This document shows positions 35,025 through 46,079 of a stretch of 64,000 nt of DNA, piece by piece. A program made the translations under genes and the position numbers. Source of the DNA: Cyrtodaria siliqua (Eukaryota; Mollusca; Bivalvia; Adapedonta; Hiatellidae). Positions within the stretch are counted from its first letter, which is position 1; every line of letters begins with the position of its first letter. Below the pieces are notes generated by a model. It was not told the origin of the DNA and made no database searches. It saw only the letters and a list, made by a program, of their open reading frames with translations. The stretch spans positions 19,195 through 83,194 of the forward strand of contig JAWPHD010011517.1 in the NCBI GenBank assembly GCA_037043455.1, given 5' to 3'.

Positions 35025-35178
35025 ATTTAAATCGCCTTCCTCATTGTAGGCGTGTCTTTAGTTCACCAGCTCAAGACGAAATCGGGTATTTAAGCGAATA
35101 CTGCAGGACATCATTTACTTTATAAACAGAATAATTCATATCGTACGTGCACACAGGTAGCATTATATCCTAACAGGA
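35025..35178 (-). mobile_element. SINE-2 body, left half of a split copy
   Basis: Matches the body of the SINE at 2600-2890 (TAGGCGTGTCTTTAGTT, GAAATCGGGTATTT, CACACAGGTA on the plus strand). It stops where array E begins; the head is at 39473-39560. Confidence 0.7.
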
Positions 35179-35274
35179 GAAACAAAAATGTCACAATAAG
35201 TGACAAATGCCCCCGAAGTGACCTGTAAGTGTGACCTTGACCTTGGAGCAATATGAAACCAACAGATAAATTTA

Positions 35275-35397
35275 AATCAAAAACAATATTGAAAAAATAA
35301 TAAAAAAATATTAATAATAATCAATCAATAAATAATAATAATAAAAAAGAATAAATAAATAAAAAAGAAATAAAAAAGAAATAAAAAAAAAGAAATA
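35275..35397. repeat. A-rich simple repeat inside element E
   Basis: AATAAT/AAATAAA words between two 5' ends of the same element family. Confidence 0.8.
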
Positions 35398-36174
35398 TCA
35401 CTGTAAGTGATAAATGCCTCCGAATTGTCCTTTGACATCTAAGTATGACTTTGACCTATGAGCATGGACCTGGATTTGTGCATGACACCTCATTTCACAT
35501 TTGGTTGTGGTGAGCACTTGTGCCAAGTTATTTAAAAATACGTCCAGGCATGCAAAAGTTATTGACCGGACACTATTTGACCTTTGACCTCTAAATGTGA
35601 CCTTGACCTTGGTGCCACAGACCTGGATTTTGTAAGCGACACATCGTCTTGTTGTGGTGAGCACTTGTGCCAAGTTATTTGAAAATCCGTCCATGAATGC
35701 CAGAGTTATTGACTGGACACAATTTGACTTTTGACCTCCAACTGTGACCTTGACCTTGAAGACCTGGGTTTTGCGCGCGACACATCGTCTTCTTATGGTG
35801 ATCACTTGTGCCAAGTTATTTAAAAAAACCTGCAGGGGTTGTGACGTTACGGTCCGTACACGAAATTGCGCACCTGTTTTTGACCTATGAACTGCAAATG
35901 TGACCTTGACCTTTGAGGTACAGACTTGGGTTTTGCGCGCGACACATCGTCTTGTTATGGTGATCACTTGTGCCAAGTAATTTAAAAATCCCTGCAGGGG
36001 TTGTGACGTTACGGTCCGGACACGAAATTACGTAACTGTTTTTGACCTATAAACTTCAAGTGTGACCTTGACCTTTGAGGTACGGACTTGGGTTTTGCGC
36101 GCGACACATTGTCTTGTTATGGTGATCACTTGTGCCAAGTTATTTAAAAATCCCTGCAGGGGTTGTGACGTTAC

Positions 36175-37590
36175 GGTCTATATCTCTTACAATTCTTACC
36201 CCAGCACAACCAGATTTGGCCATTAGCTTCCTTATAGCATTATCTTAAAGGTTGCTTAAGTAATTTTGGTTCCTGTAACCCCTGGGCTCCCATGGAACCC
36301 AAATTCTGATGGCCCATAAAATTTGCAATAAAGGCAGATCTAGGTTTGCATGTGAGCATGTATATATCTATAATTTTGGTTTTGGATTACTTATAGCATT
36401 ATGCATCTTAATCATACTTCACCCATATTGGGGCATGGGCTCCCTCCTCCTCCCCCAACCCGCTCCCACTCCCACCCCCCTCCACATTTTTTTTTTAACT
36501 TTTTTTTTTTTTTACATGTTTCTGTGTTGTTTTAGTCAATTCTTACACATATATGTTGCCCCCTCACCAACCCCCACCCCCGACCCCCCGAGTTGAAACA
36601 ATATTTTTTTTTAAATATTTGTTGTTGTTTTAGTCAATTCTTACACATACATGTTGACCCCTACCCCCACACCCCCAACCCACTCCCGCCTCTCACCCCC
36701 GCTTCCGCCCCACCCCCACTTGAAACTCTATATATATATTTTTTTACATATTTCTGCGTTGCTTTTGTCAATTTTTAAACATGTTACCCCTTCACCCCGC
36801 CTCCCCTCCCCTCCCCCGCCACTCCCAACCCCCAACCCCACCCGCCCCAACCACACATTCGAAACTAGATTTTTTTTATTTATTTTTTTACATATTTCTG
36901 TGTTTTTTGGTCAATTCTTACACATAGCTTCTTACACGTGCTGCTCCCTCCCCCCTACCCCCCTGCTTCTCTCCCCTCCACCCCCCCCTGCCCCCACACT
37001 TTTTTTTACATATTTCTGTGTTGTTTTGGTCAATTCTTACACACACCTATGTTGCACCCCCTCCCCCACCCACTGGAATATTTTTATTTAATGTTTATTG
37101 TTTTTTACATTTATCTGTGTTGTTTTGGTAATTTCTTACACATAGTTTCTTACACATATATGTTGCCCACTCCACCCCATTCCCCCCCCACCCGCACTCC
37201 CCCCCCCCCCCCCCCACCATCGAAACTCGATATATATATATATATTATTTATTTTTTTTGACATATTTTTGTGTTGTTTTTTTGTCAATTCTCACACATC
37301 CTGGCATGTTCATGCCTTTTAGGCGGCATATAACCTTTCTTGTGTTGGTGCGCCTTTAAACCCCACTTCAATTCAAAACTCCCCCACCCCCACCCTGCAC
37401 CCCACTCAAAATTCGATTTTTTTTTTTATTATTTTGTGTTGTTTTGGTCAATTCTTACACATAGTTATATTGTGCCCCCAACCCCACCCCACATTGTTGT
37501 AGCCTTGTTTTCTGATGGTATATACTAGCTATAAATTTATTATTCTCTGAAAAATCGAATAGTCGAGCTGCGCTGTTCTCCGACAGCTCT
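36175..37590 (-). repeat. C-rich tandem array inserted in element E
   Basis: Eight or so units of about 100-150 bp read ACATATTTCTGTGTTG, TCAATTCTTACACATA, a CCCCACCCC-type run, then CGATATATAT. The left flank (36175-36305) is an inverted copy of 51700-51810; the right flank holds CGAATAGTCGAGCT, also seen at 51895-51910. It breaks an element E monomer between ACGTTACGGTC and TTGACCTATGAAC. Proline-rich frames here are compositional. The minus strand is G-rich and could form quadruplexes. Confidence 0.75.
37303..37372 (-). repeat. R1 family fragment
   Basis: The minus strand reads GGCGCACCAACACAAGAAAG and TATATGCCGCC, as in the other R1 copies. Confidence 0.7.
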
Positions 37591-37826
37591 TGTTGACCTA
37601 TGAACTTCAAGTGTGACCTTGACTTTTGAGGTACGGACCTGGGTTTTGCGCGCGACATCGTCTTGTTATGGTGATCACTTGTGCCAAGTTATTTAAAAAT
37701 CCCTGCAGGGGTTGTGAAGTTACTGTCCGGACACGAACTTCGGAATGGTGGACGGACAGACAGAATCTGGACGGACGGTGCGATTACTATATGCCCCCGA
37801 ATTTTTTTTCGGGGGCATAAAAATAA

Positions 37827-38025
37827 TCAATCAATCAATAAATAAAAAAAATATGAATAAATATATAAAAAATAAAAATATTGAAAAAAATATATAATAA
37901 AAAAATTATTAAAAAAAATTAAAAAAATTAAAACAAATTACTAAAAATATATGTATATATATATATATATATTAATTAAAAAAAAAAAAAATCACATGAA
38001 ATTTAAGAAATAAATGAAAAAAACA
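37827..38025. repeat. A-rich tract following an element E 3' terminus
   Basis: Starts directly after CATAAAAA and runs about 200 bp as AATAAA, AAAAATT and a (TA)n run. Confidence 0.85.
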
Positions 38026-39472
38026 AATTAAGTATGACCTTGGAGCCATGGACCTGAATTTTGTGCACGACACGTCGTTTGGTTGTGATGAGCACTTGTG
38101 CCAAGTTATTTGAAAATCCGTCCCGGCATGCAAAAGTTATTGACCTTACACGATTTTGACCTTTGACCTCTAAGTTTGACCTTGACCTTGGGGACACAGA
38201 CCTGGATTTTGTGCGCGACACATCGTCTTGTTGTGGTGAGCACTTGTGCCAAGTTATTTGAAAATCCGTCCATGAATGCCAGTGTTATTGACCGGTCACA
38301 ATTTTACTTTTGACCTCCAAGTGTGACCTTGACGCCCTGGGTTTTGCGCGCGACACATCGTCTTGTTATGGTGATCACTTGTGCCAAGTTATTTAAAAAT
38401 CCCTGCAGGGATTGTGACGTTACGGTCCGGACACTAAATTGCTTACCGGTTTTTTACCTATGAACTGCAAGTGTGACCTTGACCTTTGAGGTACGGACCT
38501 GGGTTTTGCGTGCGACACATCGTCTTGTTATGGTGATCACTTGTGCCAAGTAATTTAAAAATCCCTGCAGGGGTTGTGACGTAACGGTCCGGACACGAAA
38601 ATGCCTACCTGTTTTTTACCTATGAACTGCAAGTGTGACCTTGACCTTTGAGGTACGGACCTGGGTATTGCGCGCGACACATCATCTTGTTATGGTGATC
38701 ACTTGTGCCAAGCTATTTAAAAATCCCTGCAGGGGTTGTGACGTTACGGTCCGGACACGAAAATGCCTACCTGTTTTTGACCTATAACTGCATGTGTGAT
38801 ATTGACCTTTGAGGTACGGACCTGGGTATTGCGCGCGACACATCATCTTGTTATGGTGATCACTTGTGCCAAGTTATTTAAAAATCCCTGCAGAGGTTGT
38901 GACGTTACGGTCCGGACGCATAATTGCGTACCTATTTTTGACCTATGAACTGCAAGTGTGACCTTGACCTTGGAGCCACGGACCTGGATTTTATGCGCGA
39001 CAAGTCGGCTTGTTGTGGTGAGCAATTGTGCAAAGTTATTTGAAAATCCGTCCATTATTGTCAGAGTTATGAAGCGAACACGATTGTACAAACGAACGGA
39101 TTTTGACCTTTGACCTCTAAGTGTGACCTTGACCTTGGAGCCACAGACATGGATTTTGTGTGCGACAAGTCGTCTTTTTGTGGTGAGCAATTGTGCGAAG
39201 TTATTTGAAAATCCGTCCATTATTGTCAGAGTTATGAAGCGAACACGATTGTACAGACGAACGGATTTTGACCTTTGACCTCTAAGTGTGACCTTGACCT
39301 TGGAGCCACAGACCTGGATTTTGTGCGGGACATGTCGTCTTGTTGTGGTGAGCAATTGTGCGAAGTTATTTGAAAATCCGTCTATTATTGTCAGAGTTAT
39401 GAAGCGGACACGATTGTACCGACGAACGGACAGACAGTGCGACTACTGTATGCCACCCTTAGGGGGCATAAA

Positions 39473-39560
39473 AAAGATTTGCCTCTCTTGGGACTTCAAC
39501 ACACGATCTTCTTCAAATTTACAGCCAGACGTTCTAACCACTGAATGATAGGAACTTCTT
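39473..39560 (-). mobile_element. SINE-2 tRNA head, right half of a split copy
   Basis: The minus strand reads CAGTGGTTAGAACGTCTGGC and ATCGTGTGTTGAAGTCCC, the A and B boxes of the head at 2805-2885. It begins exactly where element E ends. Confidence 0.7.
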
Positions 39561-39779
39561 GCGAATATGGTATATTTAGTACCATTTATTCTGATGCAAT
39601 ATAACGTATTTGGACGCACCTCTAGGTTTAATAATAGTTCAGCACTATCAGCAATAAGTGTTTATTTTTCGAGCGACGGCATTTTTAGTAGAAGTACTTC
39701 ATTGATAACATCGCAGGGCCGATGTCATTCCCATTCAGGTCATATAAGGTCATAAAGCAGGTCAAAATTCAAACAAGTG

Positions 39780-40850
39780 CAAAAAAAAAGAACACAATTT
39801 AATGTCTGCTACAATAACTCGAGTAATTTTAATCCAAAGGTAACCAAACTTGGACACAATACTTATGGGCAAAATATCTCGGCAAAGTTCGTTAACAAGC
39901 CAAATTGCACCAGTATACCCGGAGTCGTTGGCCGTTAATTGGTGAAAATTGTTGAAATTGACGATGTTCGCAGAGCGCAAGAACCACAACTCTGCTTTCA
40001 TTTAAATTAGAGTTATTGCCCTTTGTAATTTTATACTTATAATTCGTGTCCGCTCCAGAACTCGAAAAATACTTGCGGGACTCCAGTGAAACAGCAGCAT
40101 ATTGTACATATTATAGCGGAAATTTCACACTATAATAGGGCAATGAGAGGAAGTGCATATTGCAGTAACCATAACTCTGCTTTCATTTAATTCAGATTTA
40201 TTGCCCCTTGTAAGTTATACTTATAATTCGTGTCTGCTCCATAACATAAAAACTACCAATTGGACTTCATTCAAATTCCACACAATGATAGAAGACTATG
40301 AGAGTAAGTGCATAATGAGAGTATTTGTAGAATGCAAGAACCATAACCCTGTCTTCATTTAATTTAGAGTTATTGTCTGTTGTAATGCTATACTTACAAT
40401 TCTTATCCGGAGCATAACTAAAGAAATACTAAAATGAAATATCACACAATGATAGAGGGCAAGTAGATGAAGTGAAGATTGCAATAACCATAACTCCATC
40501 TTCATGGACAATAGATTAGAGTTATTGGCCTTTGTAATTCTATACTTAAAATTCTTGTCCAAAATATAGCTTCAGAACTACTAATGGATCTGCAATGAAA
40601 CACAATGACAGAGAGAAAAGAGGATGTGGAGAATGCAAGGACCATAACTACGTTTATTTAGAGTTATTGCCCATTGTTATGTTATACTTATTATTGTCAG
40701 GTGCATAGCTTAAAAGCTACTAATGGGACTGTTATGGAACTTCGCACAAAGATAGAGGGCAATGAGAGGAAGTGCAGATATCAGATTGAAATTAGAGTTA
40801 CTGCCTTGTGTAGCGTTACACTTATATGTTTTGTTCATTTTACTTTCTGC
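39780..40850 (+). repeat. Degenerate array F (about 150-190-bp monomers, about five)
   Basis: AACCATAACTCTGCTTTCAT, GAGTTATTGCC, TATACTTATAATTC and a GAGAGGAAGTGCA-type block recur in order. It is heavily diverged and shares the CATAACTC word with array B. Confidence 0.7.
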
Positions 40851-41217
40851 TTTAGGCTTTTTTTTTTTAATAACTTGGTTTACAGATCCGCCGAGTCTAA
40901 TTTTCCCGTTTTGGAAAAAAAAAAAAATTGTACTTTTCCCTTTTTTTTTTCTTTTTTTTTTCCACTCGTGTCAAGGACATGCTCGGTTATCTACAGTCTA
41001 AAGTGTGCTATTAAATATGGATTTCGATAGGGATCTACGAAAAGTGATGTTCGATTTTTGATTCTCTCCCCCTTTTTGACTTAAAGGGACACTGTCCGTA
41101 ACTTTTAGCTTATAAAACACACACTAATTAAGCTCGCACACATTACACACCAAACATTACTGAATATTTACTAATTAAAGCAGGATTGTTTGGCGAAATT
41201 CAAACGCGGTACAAAAA
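40851..41217. other. T-rich intergenic piece with an inverted-repeat arm
   Basis: AATAACTTGGTTTACAGATC (40869-40888), preceded by a T-run, is mirrored at about 41705-41735 (AATCCGTAAACCAAGTTATT and an A-run). There is no gene. Confidence 0.55.
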
Positions 41218-41335
41218 AAAGGAGAAACCATTTCGGGCGTTTGAACTCGCAGCCCAAACTAAAATTACACTTGCGGTAATAATAGTGAACGTAAAGTGGT
41301 CGGCCTAGCTCCCAACTGAGCTAAGCGGGCTATAC
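41218..41335 (-). mobile_element. tRNA-derived SINE head (SINE-4)
   Basis: The minus strand reads GCTTAGCTCAGTTGGGAGC (A box) and, further on, GCGAGTTCAAACGCCCG (B box). An extra stretch of about 35 nt sits in the anticodon region, and there is no proper acceptor stem, so it is not a functional tRNA. Confidence 0.6.
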
Positions 41336-41840
41336 ATATTACGCACTAAATACTATGGTCAAAACCTAATGCGCTAATGAAGTCACTTGATCGCAGAAAA
41401 GGTAAATATGGTGGGTCCTACTTTATTTACAAATAATAATTTAAGCTTTTTTTTTTCAAACTCACGAATGTATTACTACAGACTTCTTAGTGTCTATGCT
41501 CATGTTTTCATGTATATATTTCACTGAATAAAAGTTAGACAGTTATTTGGTTATGCTCCCTATCTGCTTACTTACGGATAGTGCCAACATTTTGCTTGTA
41601 ATTTTTTCTCTCAATTTCCCCCCCCCCGCCCCCCCCCCCCCCCCCCCCACCCCCGAGTAATTTTATTTTTATTTCGACCTCCCGACGTAATTTTTTCAGA
41701 AAAAATCCGTAAACCAAGTTATTAAAAAAAAAAGGCCTTATGTGCACTGATAAAACTTCCTTTAAACAAAGCATCCACTCATGGGTTATACAGCTACATA
41801 AGAAAAACACTGAAACGGGGGATATGGCAGATTTTTCCTG
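41336..41840. other. Intergenic with long C-runs
   Basis: 41618-41655 is almost pure C, beside the right arm of the inverted repeat described at 40851. No gene. Confidence 0.5.
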
Positions 41841-41841
41841 T

Positions 41842-41901
41842 GCGAACAATATTACGTATATGTGTCGACGTGCCGTAATACACCATTCATTCATTCATCC
41901 A
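41842..41901 (+). mobile_element. 3' tail of the RNase H-type LINE
   Basis: GTGTCGACGTGCCGTAATAC and (ATTC)n match the last about 60 bp of the LINE at 20778-22908. Confidence 0.75.
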
Positions 41902-42107
41902 AATAAAACCAAACCTTGACAAAATGCTTATGACCAAACACTTCTCGATATATTCTGATAACCTGCCAGATCCCAACCGTGTACCCTCATATAGTTCCTT
42001 AGCAGGTTCTAAGCAGTTTCTGGGTCCCTCACACGCTTTTTTGGTAAAGTTTGCGGACCGGGTTAGTGATCAAGTACAACGTTGCATTGGTTAGCATTTC
42101 AGTACGG

Positions 42108-42206
42108 CGCACCAACACAAAAAGGTTATATGGCGCCGACAAGAATGAACATAGTCCAGGCTGGCTTACATGTAAAAAGACATAGAACCTTCTCATCTGG
42201 TGGAAA
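42108..42206 (+). repeat. R1 family fragment
   Basis: GGCGCACCAACACAAAAAGG and ATATGGCGCC match the start of the R1 family. Confidence 0.75.
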
Positions 42207-43009
42207 ATATTACTTCAGTCAAAATTTAAGATTTTTTACACGTTTTGAAATCACCTTATAAACCTCCAGGGAACACTCCAAACCATCTATTTTAAGATAA
42301 ATATTTAGCTGTAGATTTTATTTGTCCATAACCTTATTATCAATTTTAAGAACGATAGAAAAATGTGTTTAAAAAATGGATAAAATTTGACTTAAGCTAT
42401 TGCTAAGAAGTTTTATGAATATGGACACTGCAGAGTTGCTGCAAATTCTCTCGTAAACACTCTCTTTTAGTATTACAAACAAACCTATAAACACACATAA
42501 AAAACATAATATCGGGTGGCGGACACATTCATGAATGCTCTCTTCAAACCACTTATGAAACCAATTATTCATGACGATTTCAATAGCGTACAACTACAAT
42601 GGAACAAGTGCCGCACTTTGGCTCAAGTTGATTACATTGTTTTAGGTGACGTCCACCGTTTAACAATGAAAACAGAAAGGTTAAAGACTCTTATTAAGTG
42701 ATAAGACAAGTGCACTGAGACAAGTGTATTGCTTTAAAGGTTCGACGAAGGTTATACTTATAGTGTGGTAAGTATGATGAAAATCTGTGATTTGTTTCAC
42801 TTGAAGTGCCTAAAACAAGTACATTTAAGTTTGGATGTGTTAACTGTGCGACTTAATTGGCGTTCAGCGTGATTTGGGTCGACAATTTGCATTACTGTTT
42901 TGTATTTTAGTTACGTTTGTGTGGTTTTGATGGTCATAAAGTGTACTAGTCATCATCGCTCAAGCTGAGAAGATTGCACGTGGTCTGGCTTATCGACACG
43001 AAATCAGAC
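42207..43009. other. No feature recognised
   Basis: Frames up to 74 codons exist on both strands without motif, splice support or relatives in the window. Confidence 0.45.
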
Positions 43010-43215
43010 CTGACCCACGTCGTCTGTGCGGATGCGTGCACGTGTGTGCGATTGTTTACGTGCGTTTGTACGCATGCTGCGTATGCGTGCATTTGTGTGC
43101 GCCTGAATGCACCCGAGTGCGTGTGTGCATGTGTGTGCGCCTGCCTGTGTATGCGCATGTCTGACTGCGTGTGTGTGTGCACCCGCGTGCGTGTGTGTAC
43201 ATGTATGAGCAACTG
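43010..43215. repeat. Degenerate (TG)n/(TGCG)n microsatellite
   Basis: GTGTGTGCG, GCGTGTGTG and similar words continue for about 200 bp. Cys/Val-rich or His-rich frames on the two strands are by-products. Confidence 0.85.
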
Positions 43216-43526
43216 CATGCATGTGTATAGTCAGCTACACGATACGGAACATACGTGCCATCTGGGGTAATAAGTCCAGCTATTGACCTCTCGTCTTCTT
43301 CCGCCAGCCTTTGTGACTAATATCACCACTCTGTTTTTAGAGGCACTTGGCTATTTAAAAAAACAAAAAACTTATGTTTTGTATTACATTTCCCTGCATC
43401 AAAAGATATCCATTTGTGAAAGAACAACTGGAAGATATTTGTATTACAAGTGCATCAAACGAAGTCCATTTATGAAAGAACATCTACGGAAGATTTATAT
43501 GCCTGTCTTGCTAGCCAAACAAACAA

Positions 43527-43980
43527 GGAGGTCAATGACCTTGAAGCTCTACTGATTGATTTTGATTTCAGGAAGTAGTCGCTACAAACTTGTTTTATGA
43601 AAATCTATTTTTAGCCGTGGCGGCCATCTTGAATTTCCGGCCGACCTGAAATTTTGCTTGGATCAATTAGACATCAAGAGCAACATTCCTGTGATGTTTC
43701 ATGAAAATCCGTCAAGTAGTTTCAGAGGAGTAGTCGCTACAAGTTTTCATTATATAACTCTTATGTAAACAAAGATGGCAGCTGACAGCCATGTTTAACA
43801 TTGAATCAAAAAAATATTCGACCTCGGATAACCATCATGTCATGCTGATCATTTTAGAAAAAGTCCCATATCAAGGTCTTTTATAGTTTTCAAGAAGTAG
43901 TCCCTACAAACTAATTTTTTGAAAATCTATTTTTAGCCATGGTGGCCATCTTGAATTTACGGCCGACCTGAAAAAAAAAG
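43527..43980 (+). repeat. Satellite-bearing element A, copy 2, truncated
   Basis: Has the 5' end GAGGTCAATGACCTTGAAGC and 1.3 monomers, then breaks off inside a monomer at GGCCGACCTGAAAAAAAAAG and passes into array B. Confidence 0.8.
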
Positions 43981-44394
43981 CATAAAAAAAAATATCATAA
44001 AATCTGGTAAAGTTTGGCAAAGATCAGATGCAAAATGAAGGCCCTATCATATGACGAGGCAAATTATACCATTTTTAACAAAATCAAGGGCCATAATTCC
44101 GCTGTTACTGGTCCGATCTGGCTGGTTTTCGAACTTGACCCGAGCTTTCATTGACATTAACCTGATAAAATTTGGTAAAGATCGGATATAAAAAGGAAGG
44201 CCCTATCGTCTTAACGAGGCAAAATATAGCATTTTGAACTAAATCAAGGGCATTAACTCCGCTGTTACTGGTCCGATATGGATGGTTTTCGAACTTGTCC
44301 GATATGGCTGTTTTTCGAACTTGTCCGAGCTTTCATTGATATTAACAATGTAGTAAAATTTGGTAAAGATAGGATGAAAAATGAAGGCCCTATC

Positions 44395-45831
44395 CAGTCT
44401 TCACCCTAATTTTTTCGCAGCACTTGCCCACTGGGGCAAGTTAACTAGCAAAACCACTTGCCCAAAAGCTTTTTAACTTGCCCGAATTTTATATAGTATT
44501 TTCAAAAAGAAAACACATTTTGTGCTTTGGGGTGTATAGAATCATTGGTAGTAAAGAATCATTTCCTGTTTAAATTCAATTTTCTCAGCTCATATATTTT
44601 AAGAATCTTTTAAAACTTTCCAGGCTTGAAGATATATCATATAAACATATAATTGTTCAACGGTGAAATTATTTGGGACATTTTTCCATGCAAAATATAT
44701 CACTGCGTGCAACACCTCTCAGAAAAAATGATTCTATACTACCTGAATGAAGTGTGTTTTTGAAACGAAAAATTCATACTGTCACAATAAACTCAGAAAT
44801 AAATATTTGCTGTTTTAACAAATGTTAGGGACAAAAGTCAAAATGCAATCGTCAGTTAAGGTAAAACTTGTTGAAGTTTGGCATTTTTAAGGTTAAAATG
44901 AAATTATGTAAATATTGGTGCAAAAACGCCTATTAAAAAATCACAGTTTCAGGACAATAATTTTAGAAATCTTACTATCGTAAAACAAAACGGGTAAATC
45001 TAAATCAGAAATTAAATAAACATTTTCCTTTCATTTTAAAATTAGACGTTTAACCCAAGTGATTCTATACACCCCAAAGCACTGTATTGTTTCTTTTATT
45101 TTCTGTCAAAATTTCATACCTTATTCTCCGAAAGAATAAATCAATGAATAAACAAGGTCCCCCGTCATTTTAAGGTCCCCATCATCATCTTCATGAATCC
45201 AATCGAATTGCCAGAAAAAGTACAAACAATGAGACGCCGAGTGCATCTTTTATGTGCAGAGCGGACACGACTGATAAATACAATCAATAAATTTCGAAAC
45301 AAATACACATTTCAAACTTTTAATGCATTTAATCACAAGTTTTGTTCGTTTTTGTTGTCAGAAAGTCAACAGTTTTCCTACCAACATAAATACTAAATAC
45401 CCATAATCCTTAGCCATGTATGTATCTTTCAACAAGGCGGCACTAATAACGGGTTCATGACCCGGAATTCTTTACCATTTTTTCTAATGACTGCAATTAG
45501 AAAAAGTTGCACCTTTAACCTGTGCAGTTTTTACTCGGCAAATTTCGAGTTTGTCTTCGCGGAGTCTCGTGGCGTAATTTCGTGGCGTAAGGATGCCAAG
45601 AAGCTTTTCCGACTCCGCGTATCTTTATCATCGAAACTCCGCGTAATTACGCGATTTGTAAATTCCTCACTCGGCGTGAAAGAGTAAAGTGTGGGCTTCG
45701 CGTGAGCTGTACTGTATATTCCACTGAAAAATCACACTTGCCCCATCGGGCAAGCAGATGGTAATTTCTGCTTGCCCGAACTCGAAGCTACTTGCCCCGG
45801 ACTTCGGGCAAGCCGGTTACGACGAAGACTG
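44395..45831. mobile_element. 1437-bp insertion with CAGTCTTC/GAAGACTG termini
   Basis: Starts CAGTCTTCACCC, ends GACGAAGACTG, and is flanked by a CCTATC duplication (44389-44394 and 45832-45837). The surrounding array B monomer is continuous once it is removed. Both ends carry CTTGCCC/GGGCAAG hairpins: two words near the left end and two hairpins near the right. No transposase is visible. The superfamily is unclear from a 6-bp duplication. Confidence 0.85.
44521..45082. mobile_element. Nested 562-bp TIR element inside the 1437-bp insertion
   Basis: GTGCTTTGGGGTGTATAGAA plus TCA at 44521-44543 is the exact reverse complement of 45060-45082. The interior is AT-rich and non-coding. Confidence 0.8.
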
Positions 45832-46079
45832 CCTATCGTCTTAACGAGGCAAAATATAGCATTTTGAACTAAATCAAGGGCCATAACTCCGCCGTTACTG
45901 GTCCGACATGAATGGTTTTCGTACTTGTCCGAGCTTTCATTGATATTAACAATCTGATAAAGTTTGGTAAAGATCGGATGAACAATGAAGCCCCTATCGT
46001 CTTAATGAGACAAAAGTTAACGACGAAAGACGGACAGACGGACAACACGCCATCCCATAAGGCCAATAGAGCTAAAAAT

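Larger units (their letters stand above)
35179..39472 (+). repeat. Satellite-bearing element E (about 147-bp monomers), composite and nested
   Basis: The 5' end reads ATGTCACAATAAGTGACAAA with a small hairpin, then TGCCCCCGAA. A second 5' end lies at 35397. Monomers carry GTGACCTTGACCTTGG, TGCGCGACACATCGTC, CACTTGTGCCAAGTTATTT and GAAAATCCGTCC. The array occupies 35205-36174, 37591-37826 and 38030-39472. The 3' ends at 37790-37826 and 39440-39472 read ATGCCCCCGAA (or a variant), a T-rich spacer, then TTCGGGGGCATAAAAA. Long frames crossing the array are repeat-derived, not genes. Confidence 0.85.
43985..46078 (+). repeat. Array B, first block, interrupted at 44395-45831
   Basis: Monomers of about 160 bp contain AAATCAAGGGCCATAACTCC, GTTACTGGTCCGATCTGGCT, GAGCTTTCATTGATATTAAC and GGTAAAGATCGGATG. 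The 3' end reads GACGGACAGACGG, then CCAATAGAGCTAAAAAT at about 46078. Confidence 0.85.

Noticed and set aside
35398..35976. 192-codon minus-strand frame with a repetitive peptide
   Set aside because: It runs through element E monomers whose length happens to keep a frame open; the peptide repeats follow the DNA monomer, not a protein family.
36651..37261. Proline-rich frames
   Set aside because: They are produced by CCCC-type runs in a tandem array; no start context, splice signal or conserved motif.
38843..39355. 170-codon minus-strand frame
   Set aside because: Same cause: element E satellite monomers.
41218..41335. A functional tRNA gene
   Set aside because: A and B boxes exist, but the anticodon region is too long and the acceptor stem does not pair; it is a SINE head.
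42946..43270. Cys/Val-rich and His/Thr-rich frames on opposite strands
   Set aside because: Both are read from a degenerate (TG)n microsatellite.
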